Source: Lentisphaeria bacterium (GTDB lineage Bacteria > Verrucomicrobiota > Lentisphaeria > Victivallales > JAUVCU01). From it: 6,190 nt of DNA. Location: contig JAUVCU010000098.1 in NCBI GenBank assembly GCA_030590715.1, positions 1 through 6,190 on the forward strand, written 5' to 3'. Of the stretch, positions 1 through 5,173 are shown in pieces; the stretch's first letter is position 1, and each line of letters begins with the position of its first letter. The position numbers and the translations under genes are program-made. The notes under the pieces are model-generated. The model was not told where the DNA came from. It searched no databases and saw only the letters and a list, made by a program, of their open reading frames with translations.

Positions 1-221
1 TTATGCCTAAAAAAGGCGCAGGAATTATTCAAAAGGTTGTTGAATCCGCTGTTGCAAATGCAACTCAGGATGACCAGGCTGATGTTGATAATTTGTACAT
101 AAAAGAAATAATGATAGATGGTGGACCTTCTCTTAAGAGAATTCGGCCAAGAGCCATGGGTAGAGCAACCGGAATTATTAAAAGAACTAGTCACATCACT
201 GTGGTTATAGACGAAAATTAG
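1..221 (+). CDS. rplV: 50S ribosomal protein L22, C-terminal part (gene starts before the window)
   Basis: L22 is a 23S rRNA-binding protein of the large subunit; its extended beta-hairpin lines the peptide exit tunnel. The frame is open from base 1 (first whole codon at 3) and ends at TAG 219-221. About 72 residues are visible, from the PKKGAG segment through SAVANA to the C-terminal hairpin and tail, with the family hallmark RPRAMGRATGIIKRTSHITVV. L22 is usually about 110 residues, so roughly a third is missing upstream. The ATG at base 3 is an internal methionine, not the start, because the conserved N-terminal fold precedes this segment in the family. It lies 82 bases upstream of rpsC, the usual neighbour in the S10 operon. 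Confidence 0.95.
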   Translation, partial: MPKKGAGIIQKVVESAVANATQDDQADVDNLYIKEIMIDGGPSLKRIRPRAMGRATGIIKRTSHITVVIDEN

Positions 222-292
222 GTAATAATAGGGTAAGTCGAGATACTGTATAAGCACTTACTGTTAAGATTAAATTGAACGTTGTATTTGTT

Positions 293-297
293 GGAGG
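293..297 (+). promoter_or_regulatory. Shine-Dalgarno GGAGG that fixes the TTG start of rpsC
   Basis: GGAGG lies 6 bases before the TTG at 304-306. No ATG or GTG at a suitable distance gives the conserved S3 N-terminus GQKVNP, so this site decides the start. Confidence 0.85.
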
Positions 298-303
298 ACT
301 GTT

Positions 304-951
304 TTGGGGCAGAAGGTTAATCCATTAGGAATGAGACTGAACATTACCCGGACATGGGATTCAATCTGGTACGCAGATAAAGAGTATGCGACCTTTCTGA
401 TTTAAGATCAGAAGATAAAAAAGTTTCTCAAGAAACGACTCCATCATGCCGGGCTGTCGAAAGTAAAAATTGAACGTACTGGTGAGCATGTACGAATAAA
501 ACTTTTCACGGCCAGGCCTGGAATTGTAATTGGCAAGAAAGGTTCTGAGATTGAACTTACCAAAAAAGAGATTGAGAAGCTCATTTCACGCAAAGTAACG
601 CTTGATATTCAGGAAGTCAGACGTCCTGAAGCAGATGCCCAGTTGGTTGCAGAGAATATTGCCCAACAGCTTGTAAGAAGGGTTGCTTTTCGTCGAGCAA
701 TGAAAAAAGCTGTAACGTCTGCACAGCGATTTGGAGTCCAGGGTATTAAAATATCCTGCTCAGGTCGACTTGGTGGTGCAGAGATGTCAAGATGCGAATG
801 GGTGCGTGAAGGAAGAGTACCACTTCACACCTTGAGGGCTGATGTCGATTATGCGCTTGCAGAGGCTAACACTACTTACGGCATCATCGGCGTTAAGGTC
901 TGGATTTTTAACGGTGAAGTCTTAAGCGATACAGATGTCGGTGAAGTATAA
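304..951 (+). CDS. rpsC: 30S ribosomal protein S3, reading frame interrupted by an in-frame TAA at codon 34
   Basis: S3 sits in the head of the small subunit, lines the mRNA entry channel and belongs to the ribosomal helicase site. Translation from TTG 304 gives (M)GQKVNPLGMRLNITRTWDS, the canonical N-terminus. The frame then meets TAA at 403-405 and continues unshifted to TAA 949-951, 216 codons in all, normal for S3. Past the stop lie KIKKFLKKRL, the KH domain with GxxG loop GKKG (about residues 77-80), the RRVAFRRAMKKAV helix and the C-terminal SGRLGGAE and REGRVPLHTLRADVDY signatures. Relatives usually have Glu at the interrupted site, so GAA to TAA (one base) explains it. There is no in-frame ATG, GTG or TTG between the stop and 643, so reinitiation would lose the KH domain. 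A sequencing error, true nonsense mutation or readthrough are all possible. Identity is certain; integrity is not. Confidence 0.9.
403..405 (+). other. In-frame TAA stop inside rpsC
   Basis: The codons around it read CTG ATT TAA GAT CAG. The stop follows residue 33 of S3 and precedes the conserved KIKKFLKKRL segment in the same frame. A single G-to-T change from GAA would create it. Nothing nearby suggests a frameshift, because the frame is the same on both sides. Confidence 0.95.
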
Positions 952-972
952 TTGTAACGTATTATCGGTCCC

Positions 973-990
973 AAGAGCTTATCCGAGAAT
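973..990 (+). repeat. Left terminal inverted repeat of the MITE-like element
   Basis: 18 bases, AAGAGCTTATCCGAGAAT, starting 21 bases after the rpsC stop. It pairs with 1120-1137 with two differences, at repeat positions 7 and 9. Confidence 0.75.
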
Positions 991-1119
991 AGACATTTGT
1001 TTAAAATCGAACCATTTTGAAAAAATAAGGGCAGTCATATAGTTAATATTACGAGCATTATTTTTTATAAATAACAAAGAGTTTGGGCAGATAAGCGAGG
1101 TACGAGACTTCGAAAGATC

Positions 1120-1137
1120 ATTCTCGGACAGGCTCTT
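1120..1137 (-). repeat. Right terminal inverted repeat of the MITE-like element
   Basis: Reads AAGAGCCTGTCCGAGAAT on the - strand. It ends 42 bases before the rplP start, so the rplP ribosome-binding site lies outside the element. Confidence 0.75.
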
Positions 1138-1179
1138 AGACTCGTTATATACTTTACATACCATAATTCGGAGTAAGAG

Positions 1180-1596
1180 ATGTTAAGTCCTAAGAAGGTC
1201 AAACATAGAAAAGTTTTCAAAGGAAGATCAAGAGGGGTTGCATATAGAGGATCCTCAATTTCTTTCGGTGAATTTGGGATCAAGGCCACCTGTTGTGGTA
1301 TGATGACCGCGCAGCAGATAGAGTCCGCCCGTATAACGATAAATAGAACTATGAAGCGTGGTGGTAAAGTCTGGATACGTGTTTTCCCGGATAAACCGCT
1401 TACAAAAAAGCCCGCTGAGACTCGTATGGGCAAGGGTAAAGGGAGTCCGGAGTCATGGGTTGCCGTTGTAAAACCAGGAATGATTCTTTACGAGATTTCC
1501 GGAGTGAGTGAAGAACTCGCTGTGAAGGCATTGACTCTTGCCGGTAACAAGTTACCATTTTCAACAAAAGTTGTAACCAAGAGGACCAGCCTATGA
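1180..1596 (+). CDS. rplP: 50S ribosomal protein L16
   Basis: L16 binds 23S rRNA near the A-site and the peptidyl-transferase centre and is assembled late in 50S maturation. The product is 138 residues, normal for bacterial L16. It begins MLSPKKVKHRKVFKGRSRG, as in the family, and carries the TAQQIESARITINR helix (about 43-56), GGKVWIRVFPDKPLTKKPAE (61-80) and the conserved RMGKGKG loop (82-88) that points toward the tRNA acceptor arm. The TCCG stretch at 37-40 lies where many relatives have a less cysteine-rich sequence; I take it as lineage variation. ATG 1180 has GGAG at 1170-1173, 6 bases upstream. The gene ends TGA 1594-1596, the only terminal TGA in the window, overlapping the rpmC start (ATGA). 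It follows the MITE-like insertion. Confidence 0.97.
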   Translation: MLSPKKVKHRKVFKGRSRGVAYRGSSISFGEFGIKATCCGMMTAQQIESARITINRTMKRGGKVWIRVFPDKPLTKKPAETRMGKGKGSPESWVAVVKPGMILYEISGVSEELAVKALTLAGNKLPFSTKVVTKRTSL

Positions 1597-1781
1597 AAGT
1601 AGAAGACATCCGCAAAATGAGTAGTGAGGAACTGGTAAAGACTGAAAAAGGTTTGAGAGAAGAGCTGGGCAACTTAACATTCCAGCATCGGATCAGACCT
1701 CTTGAAAATAGTTCTCAGCTGAAAAAAATTAGAAAAGATATTGCCAGAATCAAGACAATCCAGGTACAACCAGTCAGCTAG
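1593..1781 (+). CDS. rpmC: 50S ribosomal protein L29
   Basis: L29 is a small helical-hairpin protein beside the exit-tunnel opening, where with L23 it helps form the docking site for trigger factor and SRP. The product is 62 residues, normal length. It starts MKVEDIRKMSSEELV (first helix) and has the second-helix signature NLTFQHRIRPLENSSQLKKIRKDIARIKT from about residue 27, given here as it reads with interruptions only at the C-end. The ATG overlaps the rplP stop in ATGA, and its Shine-Dalgarno GAGGA (1581-1585) lies inside rplP, 7 bases upstream of the start. This arrangement is typical of translational coupling with rplP and is the only overlap in the window. It ends TAG 1779-1781. Confidence 0.96.
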   Translation: MKVEDIRKMSSEELVKTEKGLREELGNLTFQHRIRPLENSSQLKKIRKDIARIKTIQVQPVS

Positions 1782-1798
1782 TCTGCGCAATCTGAAAT

Positions 1799-1828
1799 TT
1801 GAATTGTGGTTGTATGGTTTTATATAAC
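1799..1828 (+). promoter_or_regulatory. Weak candidate sigma-70-type promoter before rpsQ
   Basis: TTGAAT (1799-1804) and TATAAC (1823-1828) are separated by 18 bases in the rpmC-rpsQ spacer. They match the TTGACA/TATAAT consensus at 4 of 6 and 5 of 6 positions. The region is AT-rich, where such matches arise easily, so this is only a candidate internal promoter. Confidence 0.22.
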
Positions 1829-1849
1829 TATCGCTAAGTGATAAAAACT

Positions 1850-2110
1850 ATGAGTGAAATTAAAAAATCTAAAAAGACAAGAACCGGCTCTGTTGTAAGT
1901 GACAGAATGGAAAAGAGCGTTGTTGTTCAAGTTGAACGAAAGGTTCGCCATAAACTCTACGGGAAATTCGTTAAAACCAGTGTTAAATATCTTGCTGATG
2001 ATCCAGAGAACCGCTGCAATTTAGGTGATACTGTACTCATCGAAGAGTGTCGACCACTAAGTAAGCGGAAACGATGGCGGGTTAGAACTATATTGGAACA
2101 GGCAGTTTAG
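1850..2110 (+). CDS. rpsQ: 30S ribosomal protein S17
   Basis: S17 is a primary 16S rRNA-binding protein of the 30S body with an OB-type beta-barrel fold. From ATG 1850 the product is 86 residues, the usual length. It has the family N-terminal part KKTRTGSVVSDRMEKSVVV (about 8-26), KVRHKLYGKFVKTSVKY and the signature RPLSKRKRWRV (68-78). An in-frame GTG at 1838 would add four residues (MIKT). I prefer ATG 1850 because it gives the usual N-terminal length, but the Shine-Dalgarno before either is poor (AAGTGA at 1836-1841 is the best I see). It lies 68 bases after rpmC. It ends TAG 2108-2110, followed two codons later by an in-frame TGA. Confidence 0.95.
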   Translation: MSEIKKSKKTRTGSVVSDRMEKSVVVQVERKVRHKLYGKFVKTSVKYLADDPENRCNLGDTVLIEECRPLSKRKRWRVRTILEQAV

Positions 2111-2172
2111 TACTGACAGTTATGCAGAGTTAGTGAAATCGTTTTGTTTCGTATGAAATATCAGGTGAAATT

Positions 2173-2541
2173 ATGATACAGACAGAGTCAGTACTCAATG
2201 TTGCAGACAATTCCGGGGCAAAAAAGGTTCTTTGTATTCGTGTCCTTGGTGGAACTCGAAAGCGGTATGCAAGCATTGGTGATGTAATAGTTGTGACGGT
2301 GAAGGAAGCTATTCCGCATGCCAAGGTTAAAAAAGGCGATGTTATGAAGGCCGTTATTGTAAGGACCTCTAAAGCCATTAAGAGAATGGATGATACTTGG
2401 GTTGGATTTGATGACAATGCTGCAGTTATGCTAGGTGTGTCTGGAGAGCCAATTGGAACACGTATTTTTGGCCCTGTAGCTCGGGAGTTAAGAAACCAGG
2501 GTTTTATGAAAATTATCTCACTTGCTCCAGAAGCACTTTAA
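2173..2541 (+). CDS. rplN: 50S ribosomal protein L14
   Basis: L14 is a beta-barrel 23S rRNA-binding protein on the subunit interface; it forms bridges to the 30S and is the docking site of the silencing factor RsfS. The product is 122 residues, exactly the usual bacterial length. It starts MIQTESVLNVADNSGAKKV and shows GDVIVVTVKEA (37-47), VKKGDVMKAVIVRT (52-65), FDDNAAV (79-85) and the C-terminal hallmark GTRIFGPVARELR (95-107) followed by FMKIISLAPE. ATG 2173 is preceded by AGGTGA (2163-2168). It is the first gene of the spc half. It ends TAA 2539-2541 and is followed by the longest spacer in the window (249 bases before rplX). Confidence 0.97.
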   Translation: MIQTESVLNVADNSGAKKVLCIRVLGGTRKRYASIGDVIVVTVKEAIPHAKVKKGDVMKAVIVRTSKAIKRMDDTWVGFDDNAAVMLGVSGEPIGTRIFGPVARELRNQGFMKIISLAPEAL

Positions 2542-2579
2542 GCTCTCTGTGGTATAAGAGTTTTCTGAGTCGCTCACTT

Positions 2580-2763
2580 TTCCCATTTATGGGGATTCGG
2601 TTTTAGTACCTTACTCCTGAAAGTTTGTCATAAAAGACAAGAAAACGGAAGAGGGGTTTTAAAATTATGAACTTAAAATTCATCACCAAGGTACTTATGC
2701 CGTCTTGCTTACCGTTGTTACGGTGTTAGCACTTAAAGAACTGACTCGGTTATGCTGAGTTGG
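2580..2763 (+). promoter_or_regulatory. Possible structured leader RNA between rplN and rplX
   Basis: The 249-base gap (2542-2790) has no plausible gene but several inverted repeats. Hairpin A: TTCCCA/TGGGGA with loop TTTA (2580-2595). A long-range 8-bp perfect pair AGTACCTT (2605-2612) with AAGGTACT (2688-2695). Hairpin B: ACCGT/ACGGT with loop TGTT (2711-2724), flanked by an outer TGCT/AGCA pair (2706-2709 with 2728-2731). Hairpin C: 9 pairs including wobbles, 2741-2749 with 2755-2763, loop TTATG. The last ends about 17 bases before the rplX Shine-Dalgarno (AAGG, 2780-2783). Such a run could be a regulatory leader, RNA processing sites or remnants of an insertion. I recognise no known riboswitch or r-protein binding motif, and short hairpins are common by chance. 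Confidence 0.35.
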
Positions 2764-2790
2764 ATACATTGACTGAAAAAAGGTATAAAA

Positions 2791-3126
2791 ATGAGACAGG
2801 GTAGAACATACCTGAGGAAGAATGATCAGGTTGAAATAATTACCGGCAAGGATAAAGGTCGAGTGGGGAAGGTTCTTCGCGTTCTAAAGGATAAGAACAA
2901 GGTTGTTGTAGAGCGTATTAACATGATAAAGCGCCACACCAAACCAAGTGAAATGAACCAGCAGGGCCAGATTGTGGAAAAAGAGGCACCGATACACGTA
3001 TCCAATATTCAGCTTATCTGTCCTGAGTGTACTAAAACCGGTCGAATTGGTAAGAAGATACTTGAAGATGATACGAAGGTTCGTTTTTGTAAACATTGCG
3101 GCGAATCTATTGAGAGTAAATCATAG
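2791..3126 (+). CDS. rplX: 50S ribosomal protein L24, zinc-ribbon type
   Basis: L24 is an assembly-initiator protein that binds domain I of 23S rRNA near the tunnel exit. The product is 111 residues. The N-terminal KOW domain shows NDQVEIITGKDKGRVGKVLRV (11-31, as read with the conserved GKDKGRVGKV core) and the middle reads INMIKRHTKP. The C-terminal part has two CxxC pairs, CPEC (Cys77, Cys80) and CKHC (Cys100, Cys103), a predicted zinc ribbon that many bacterial L24s, such as that of E. coli, lack. ATG 2791 has AAGG at 2780-2783, 7 bases upstream. It ends TAG 3124-3126, 31 bases before rplE. In E. coli S8 represses the spc operon at this rplX-rplE junction; I do not see a clear equivalent here. 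Confidence 0.97.
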   Translation: MRQGRTYLRKNDQVEIITGKDKGRVGKVLRVLKDKNKVVVERINMIKRHTKPSEMNQQGQIVEKEAPIHVSNIQLICPECTKTGRIGKKILEDDTKVRFCKHCGESIESKS

Positions 3127-3157
3127 GTTATAAAAGGGCTTACGCTAGGAGTTATAC

Positions 3158-3697
3158 ATGGGTGCGCTGAAAGACAAATATGTAAGTGAGTGTGTTCCTG
3201 CACTTAAAGAAGAATTTGGATATACAAATGTTATGCAACTTCCCCAACTTAAAAAGATAGTCCTTAATATGGGACTGGGAGAAGCTGTTCAAAATCCCAA
3301 AATGGTTGAAGGTGCAGCGGAAGAACTGACCAGGATAGCCGGACAAAAGTCAATTATAACAAAGGCTAAGAAGTCTATTGCTACATTTAAACTTCGTGAG
3401 GGTATGCCTATCGGATGTTGTGTCACCTTAAGGGGTGAAAAAATGTATGATTTCTTTAGTAAACTGGTAAATATAGCATTACCTCGAGTGAGAGATTTTC
3501 GTGGATTATCTCCTAAAGGGTTTGACGGGCGAGGTAATTTTTCGATGGGAATCCAGGAGCAGATAATTTTTCCGGAAATTGATTACGATAAAATTGACAA
3601 GATCAAGGGTTTGAATGTCACCATCGTCACTTCGGCAAATACAGACGATGAAGGCCGATTTTTATTAAAAAGTCTAGGGATGCCCTTTAAGAAATAG
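3158..3697 (+). CDS. rplE: 50S ribosomal protein L5
   Basis: L5 binds 5S rRNA and, with L18 and L25-type proteins, builds the central protuberance; it also contacts the P-site tRNA. The product is 179 residues, the usual length. It contains KEEFGYTNVMQLPQLKKIVLNMG (about 17-39, with the conserved KIVLNMG core), KAKKSIATFKLREGMPIG (69-86), VTLRGEKMYDF (89-99), LPRVRDFRG (108-116) and FPEIDYDKI (138-146). ATG 3158 has TAGGAG at 3146-3151, 6 bases upstream. It ends TAG 3695-3697. The spacer to rpsN is 68 bases and carries two adjacent inverted repeats. Confidence 0.97.
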   Translation: MGALKDKYVSECVPALKEEFGYTNVMQLPQLKKIVLNMGLGEAVQNPKMVEGAAEELTRIAGQKSIITKAKKSIATFKLREGMPIGCCVTLRGEKMYDFFSKLVNIALPRVRDFRGLSPKGFDGRGNFSMGIQEQIIFPEIDYDKIDKIKGLNVTIVTSANTDDEGRFLLKSLGMPFKK

Positions 3698-3705
3698 TAT
3701 CTGTT

Positions 3706-3741
3706 TGTTGGAGTAAATCCAATAAATATAAGTTTATATTT
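3706..3741 (+). repeat. Two abutting inverted repeats in the rplE-rpsN spacer
   Basis: TGTTGGA (3706-3712) and TCCAATA (3718-3724) pair over 7 positions with one G-U, around the loop GTAAA. Directly after it, AAATATAA (3724-3731) and TTATATTT (3734-3741) form an AT-rich near-perfect palindrome. There is no following T-run, so it does not look like a terminator. The pair ends 14 bases before the rpsN Shine-Dalgarno and might shape its accessibility. The second repeat is AT-only and could be chance. Confidence 0.4.
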
Positions 3742-3755
3742 AATAGAGTTTATCT

Positions 3756-3760
3756 GGAGG
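3756..3760 (+). promoter_or_regulatory. Shine-Dalgarno GGAGG that fixes the TTG start of rpsN
   Basis: GGAGG lies 5 bases before TTG 3766-3768. The residues after that TTG, AKKSIIAKAKRE, are the conserved start of short S14 proteins. Confidence 0.85.
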
Positions 3761-3765
3761 TTGGT

Positions 3766-3951
3766 TTGGCTAAGAAATCGATAATTGCTAAAGCAAAGCG
3801 TGAACAAAAATTTGGTGTGCGTAATTATAACAGGTGTCCAATGTGTGGACGCCCGAGAGCGTTCATCAGAAAGTTTGGTATTTGCAGGATCTGTTTTAGA
3901 CAATTGGCATTGAGCGGTGAAATTACTGGAGTTACAAAATCAAGTTGGTAG
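3766..3951 (+). CDS. rpsN: 30S ribosomal protein S14, zinc-binding (type Z)
   Basis: S14 binds 16S rRNA in the 30S head, next to S3 and S10, and is a late-assembling protein. The product is 61 residues, the length of the short zinc-containing form. Four cysteines in two CxxC pairs (Cys24, Cys27, Cys40, Cys43) form the zinc ribbon, around the conserved GRPRAFIRKFGICRICFR. The C-terminus GEITGVTKSSW is the typical ending. The start is TTG 3766 behind a strong GGAGG. The cysteine-free paralogue that some bacteria make under zinc limitation is not seen here. It ends TAG 3949-3951, 58 bases before rpsH. Confidence 0.97.
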   Translation: MAKKSIIAKAKREQKFGVRNYNRCPMCGRPRAFIRKFGICRICFRQLALSGEITGVTKSSW

Positions 3952-3995
3952 AACTACTCTGCTACTTTGATTGATACAGTCTACTATTTGAAAAT

Positions 3996-4001
3996 AAGGA
4001 G
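3996..4001 (+). promoter_or_regulatory. Shine-Dalgarno AAGGAG that selects the rpsH start
   Basis: AAGGAG is 8 bases from ATG 4010 and 14 bases from the next ATG at 4016. The in-frame GTG at 4001 overlaps the site itself and cannot be its start. It therefore favours ATG 4010. Confidence 0.8.
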
Positions 4002-4009
4002 TGTTCGCT

Positions 4010-4408
4010 ATGTCAATGAGCGATCCACTGGCAGATATGCTGACCAGGATACGAAATGCGGTAATGGTAAAATATGAATCGGTTGAAATGCCAACCTCGA
4101 CAGTTAAGGTTAACATTGCAAGCGTACTTAAGGAAGAAGGGTACATTACAGATTACCAGGTTGATGAGGGTGGTGTTCAGGGAACCTTGAAAATTGGTTT
4201 GAAGTACGGTCCTGAAAGTGAATCTGTTATTACGGGTATAAAACGCGTGAGCAAACCTGGACTGAGGAAATACGCTAAAGCCGACGCAATACCGAAAGTA
4301 TTGAATGGGCTGGGAATTTCAGTTATTTCCACATCTAAAGGCGTCGTCTCGGATAAAACAGCAAGAGCCCTTAATTCTGGTGGGGAGATCATTTGTGAGG
4401 TCTGGTAG
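4010..4408 (+). CDS. rpsH: 30S ribosomal protein S8
   Basis: S8 is a primary binder of 16S rRNA helix 21 in the platform and, in E. coli, the translational repressor of the spc operon. From ATG 4010 it is 132 residues, the usual length. It starts MSMSDPLADMLTRIRNA and shows KEEGYI (41-46), KRVSKPGLRKY (78-88), the central hallmark GISVISTSKGVVSDKTAR (102-119) and the ending GGEIICEVW. An in-frame GTG at 4001 would add MFA but overlaps the Shine-Dalgarno. ATG 4016 would drop two residues and is too far from the site. It ends TAG 4406-4408, and rplF starts 24 bases later. Whether it represses its own operon cannot be read from the protein. Confidence 0.97.
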   Translation: MSMSDPLADMLTRIRNAVMVKYESVEMPTSTVKVNIASVLKEEGYITDYQVDEGGVQGTLKIGLKYGPESESVITGIKRVSKPGLRKYAKADAIPKVLNGLGISVISTSKGVVSDKTARALNSGGEIICEVW

Positions 4409-4432
4409 GTCTCATAGATAACGGAGGTAACT

Positions 4433-4972
4433 ATGTCTCGTATTGGTAAACAACCAATTTCAGTTCCTGCTGGAGTTAAAGTTGATCTAAAGGATCAGCA
4501 CATATCTGTAACTGGAACTAAAGGAAGCCTGAAGCGTGATATCATCGATGAGATTGAAGTCGTGCTTGAGAATAATGTATTAAGAGTTAATAACAGAGTG
4601 GAGAGCAATAAGGTCAATGCTTTTCGCGGACTCACAAGAAGTCTTATCAATAATATGATCATTGGTGTTACGGATGGGTTTAAGCGAACTCTTGTTATTG
4701 AGGGCGTTGGATACAGAGCAAGTATCAGCAGCTCTACGCTTACGCTTAATGTTGGATATTCAAACCCTGTAGAGTTCAAATTACCTCAGACTGTAACAGC
4801 TACGGTGGATGGTAACACAAAAATTGTCCTTGAATCCATAGACAAGGAAATTCTTGGTTTGACCGCTTCCAGAATCCGGCAGATCAGGAAACCCGAACCA
4901 TACAAGGGAAAGGGTATCCGTTATGAAGACGAACATATTGTTCGTAAAGCTGGTAAAGCTGGAGCGAAATAA
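4433..4972 (+). CDS. rplF: 50S ribosomal protein L6
   Basis: L6 binds 23S rRNA near the sarcin-ricin loop, at the base of the stalk where elongation factors dock. The product is 179 residues, a normal length. Two related alpha/beta domains follow one another. The first opens MSRIGKQPISVPAGV. The second begins near DGFKRTLVIEGVGYRA (81-96), continues through LNVGYSNPV (105-113), and ends with ASRIRQIRKPEPYKGKGIRY across 145-164, the family signature. ATG 4433 has GGAGG at 4423-4427, 5 bases upstream. The stop is TAA 4970-4972, with a backup in-frame TAG two codons on (4976-4978). A 201-base spacer follows before rplR. Confidence 0.97.
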   Translation: MSRIGKQPISVPAGVKVDLKDQHISVTGTKGSLKRDIIDEIEVVLENNVLRVNNRVESNKVNAFRGLTRSLINNMIIGVTDGFKRTLVIEGVGYRASISSSTLTLNVGYSNPVEFKLPQTVTATVDGNTKIVLESIDKEILGLTASRIRQIRKPEPYKGKGIRYEDEHIVRKAGKAGAK

Positions 4973-5085
4973 TTTTAGAAAACGTACAGAATTTTGACAA
5001 ATTAGTAAGAATTCTAACTGTTAGCTGGACAAGTTACCACTTCATGTGTGAGGCGCGCTAATATTTTATTGTTTCGGGGGACAAG

Positions 5086-5146
5086 GGTGCCTCGTGATAA
5101 TTAAAAAACTATAGCAACGAGGCAGTTGGAGAGTTTTTACGGCACC
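5086..5146 (+). promoter_or_regulatory. Possible switching hairpins in the rplR leader
   Basis: In the 201-base rplF-rplR spacer (4973-5173), TGCCTCGT (5088-5095) pairs perfectly over 8 bases with ACGAGGCA (5117-5124), leaving a 21-base loop. Its 5' arm overlaps GGTGCC (5086-5091), which also pairs perfectly with GGCACC (5141-5146). The two stems exclude each other, the arrangement used by attenuators and leader switches. The second 3' arm lies 28 bases before ATG 5174. No terminator-type T-run follows the first stem directly, although a T5 run lies at 5134-5138. I recognise no known riboswitch or r-protein site. The 8-bp match is the stronger part; the 6-bp alternative could be chance. Confidence 0.35.
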
Positions 5147-5173
5147 ATCAATTATAATTAATGGATCAATACA

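Larger units (their letters stand above)
973..1137. mobile_element. MITE-like element, 165 bp with 18-bp terminal inverted repeats
   Basis: The left end AAGAGCTTATCCGAGAAT (973-990) and the right end ATTCTCGGACAGGCTCTT (1120-1137) are inverted copies matching at 16 of 18 positions. The 129-bp interior is AT-rich and holds no plausible gene. It fills most of the 228-base spacer between rpsC and rplP, normally neighbours with little between them. The size, end repeats and lack of coding capacity fit a non-autonomous miniature transposable element. I could not see a clear target-site duplication (left flank GGTCCC, right flank AGACTC) and do not recognise the parent IS family. In RNA the ends would pair at 17 of 18 positions counting one G-U pair, so the transcript would carry a long-range stem. 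A regulatory RNA structure is the alternative reading. Confidence 0.6.

Noticed and set aside
643..951. Reading the rpsC 3' part as a separate gene starting at TTG 643
   Set aside because: Position 643 is a leucine in the middle of conserved S3 sequence (AQLVAENI), with S3 similarity continuing upstream to the TAA. It has no proper Shine-Dalgarno.
304..951. Genome-wide reassignment of TAA to a sense codon to explain the rpsC stop
   Set aside because: TAA ends rplN, rplF, rplR and rpsC itself at the expected C-termini, so TAA still terminates in this organism.
979..1164. A 61-codon open frame on the - strand across the MITE-like element
   Set aside because: It shows no recognisable protein features, lies inside an AT-rich non-coding insert and reads through both inverted repeats; best explained as chance.
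1065..1433. A 122-codon open frame on the - strand across rplP
   Set aside because: It is antisense to the well-conserved L16 gene and its translation resembles no family I know.
2543..2564. A terminator after rplN (CTCT...AGAG followed by TTTT)
   Set aside because: The stem is only four pairs with a long loop, too weak for an intrinsic terminator, and the operon continues downstream.
3127..3157. An S8 translational-repressor site at the rplX-rplE junction, as in E. coli
   Set aside because: The 31-base spacer offers only a 5-bp TATAA/TTATA pairing and no recognisable asymmetric S8-site core, so I cannot support it.
4994..5020. Perfect -35 hexamer TTGACA (4994-4999) in the rplF-rplR spacer
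   Set aside because: No acceptable -10 box follows at 15-19 bases (candidates such as TAACTG or ACTGTT match poorly), so a promoter is not supported.
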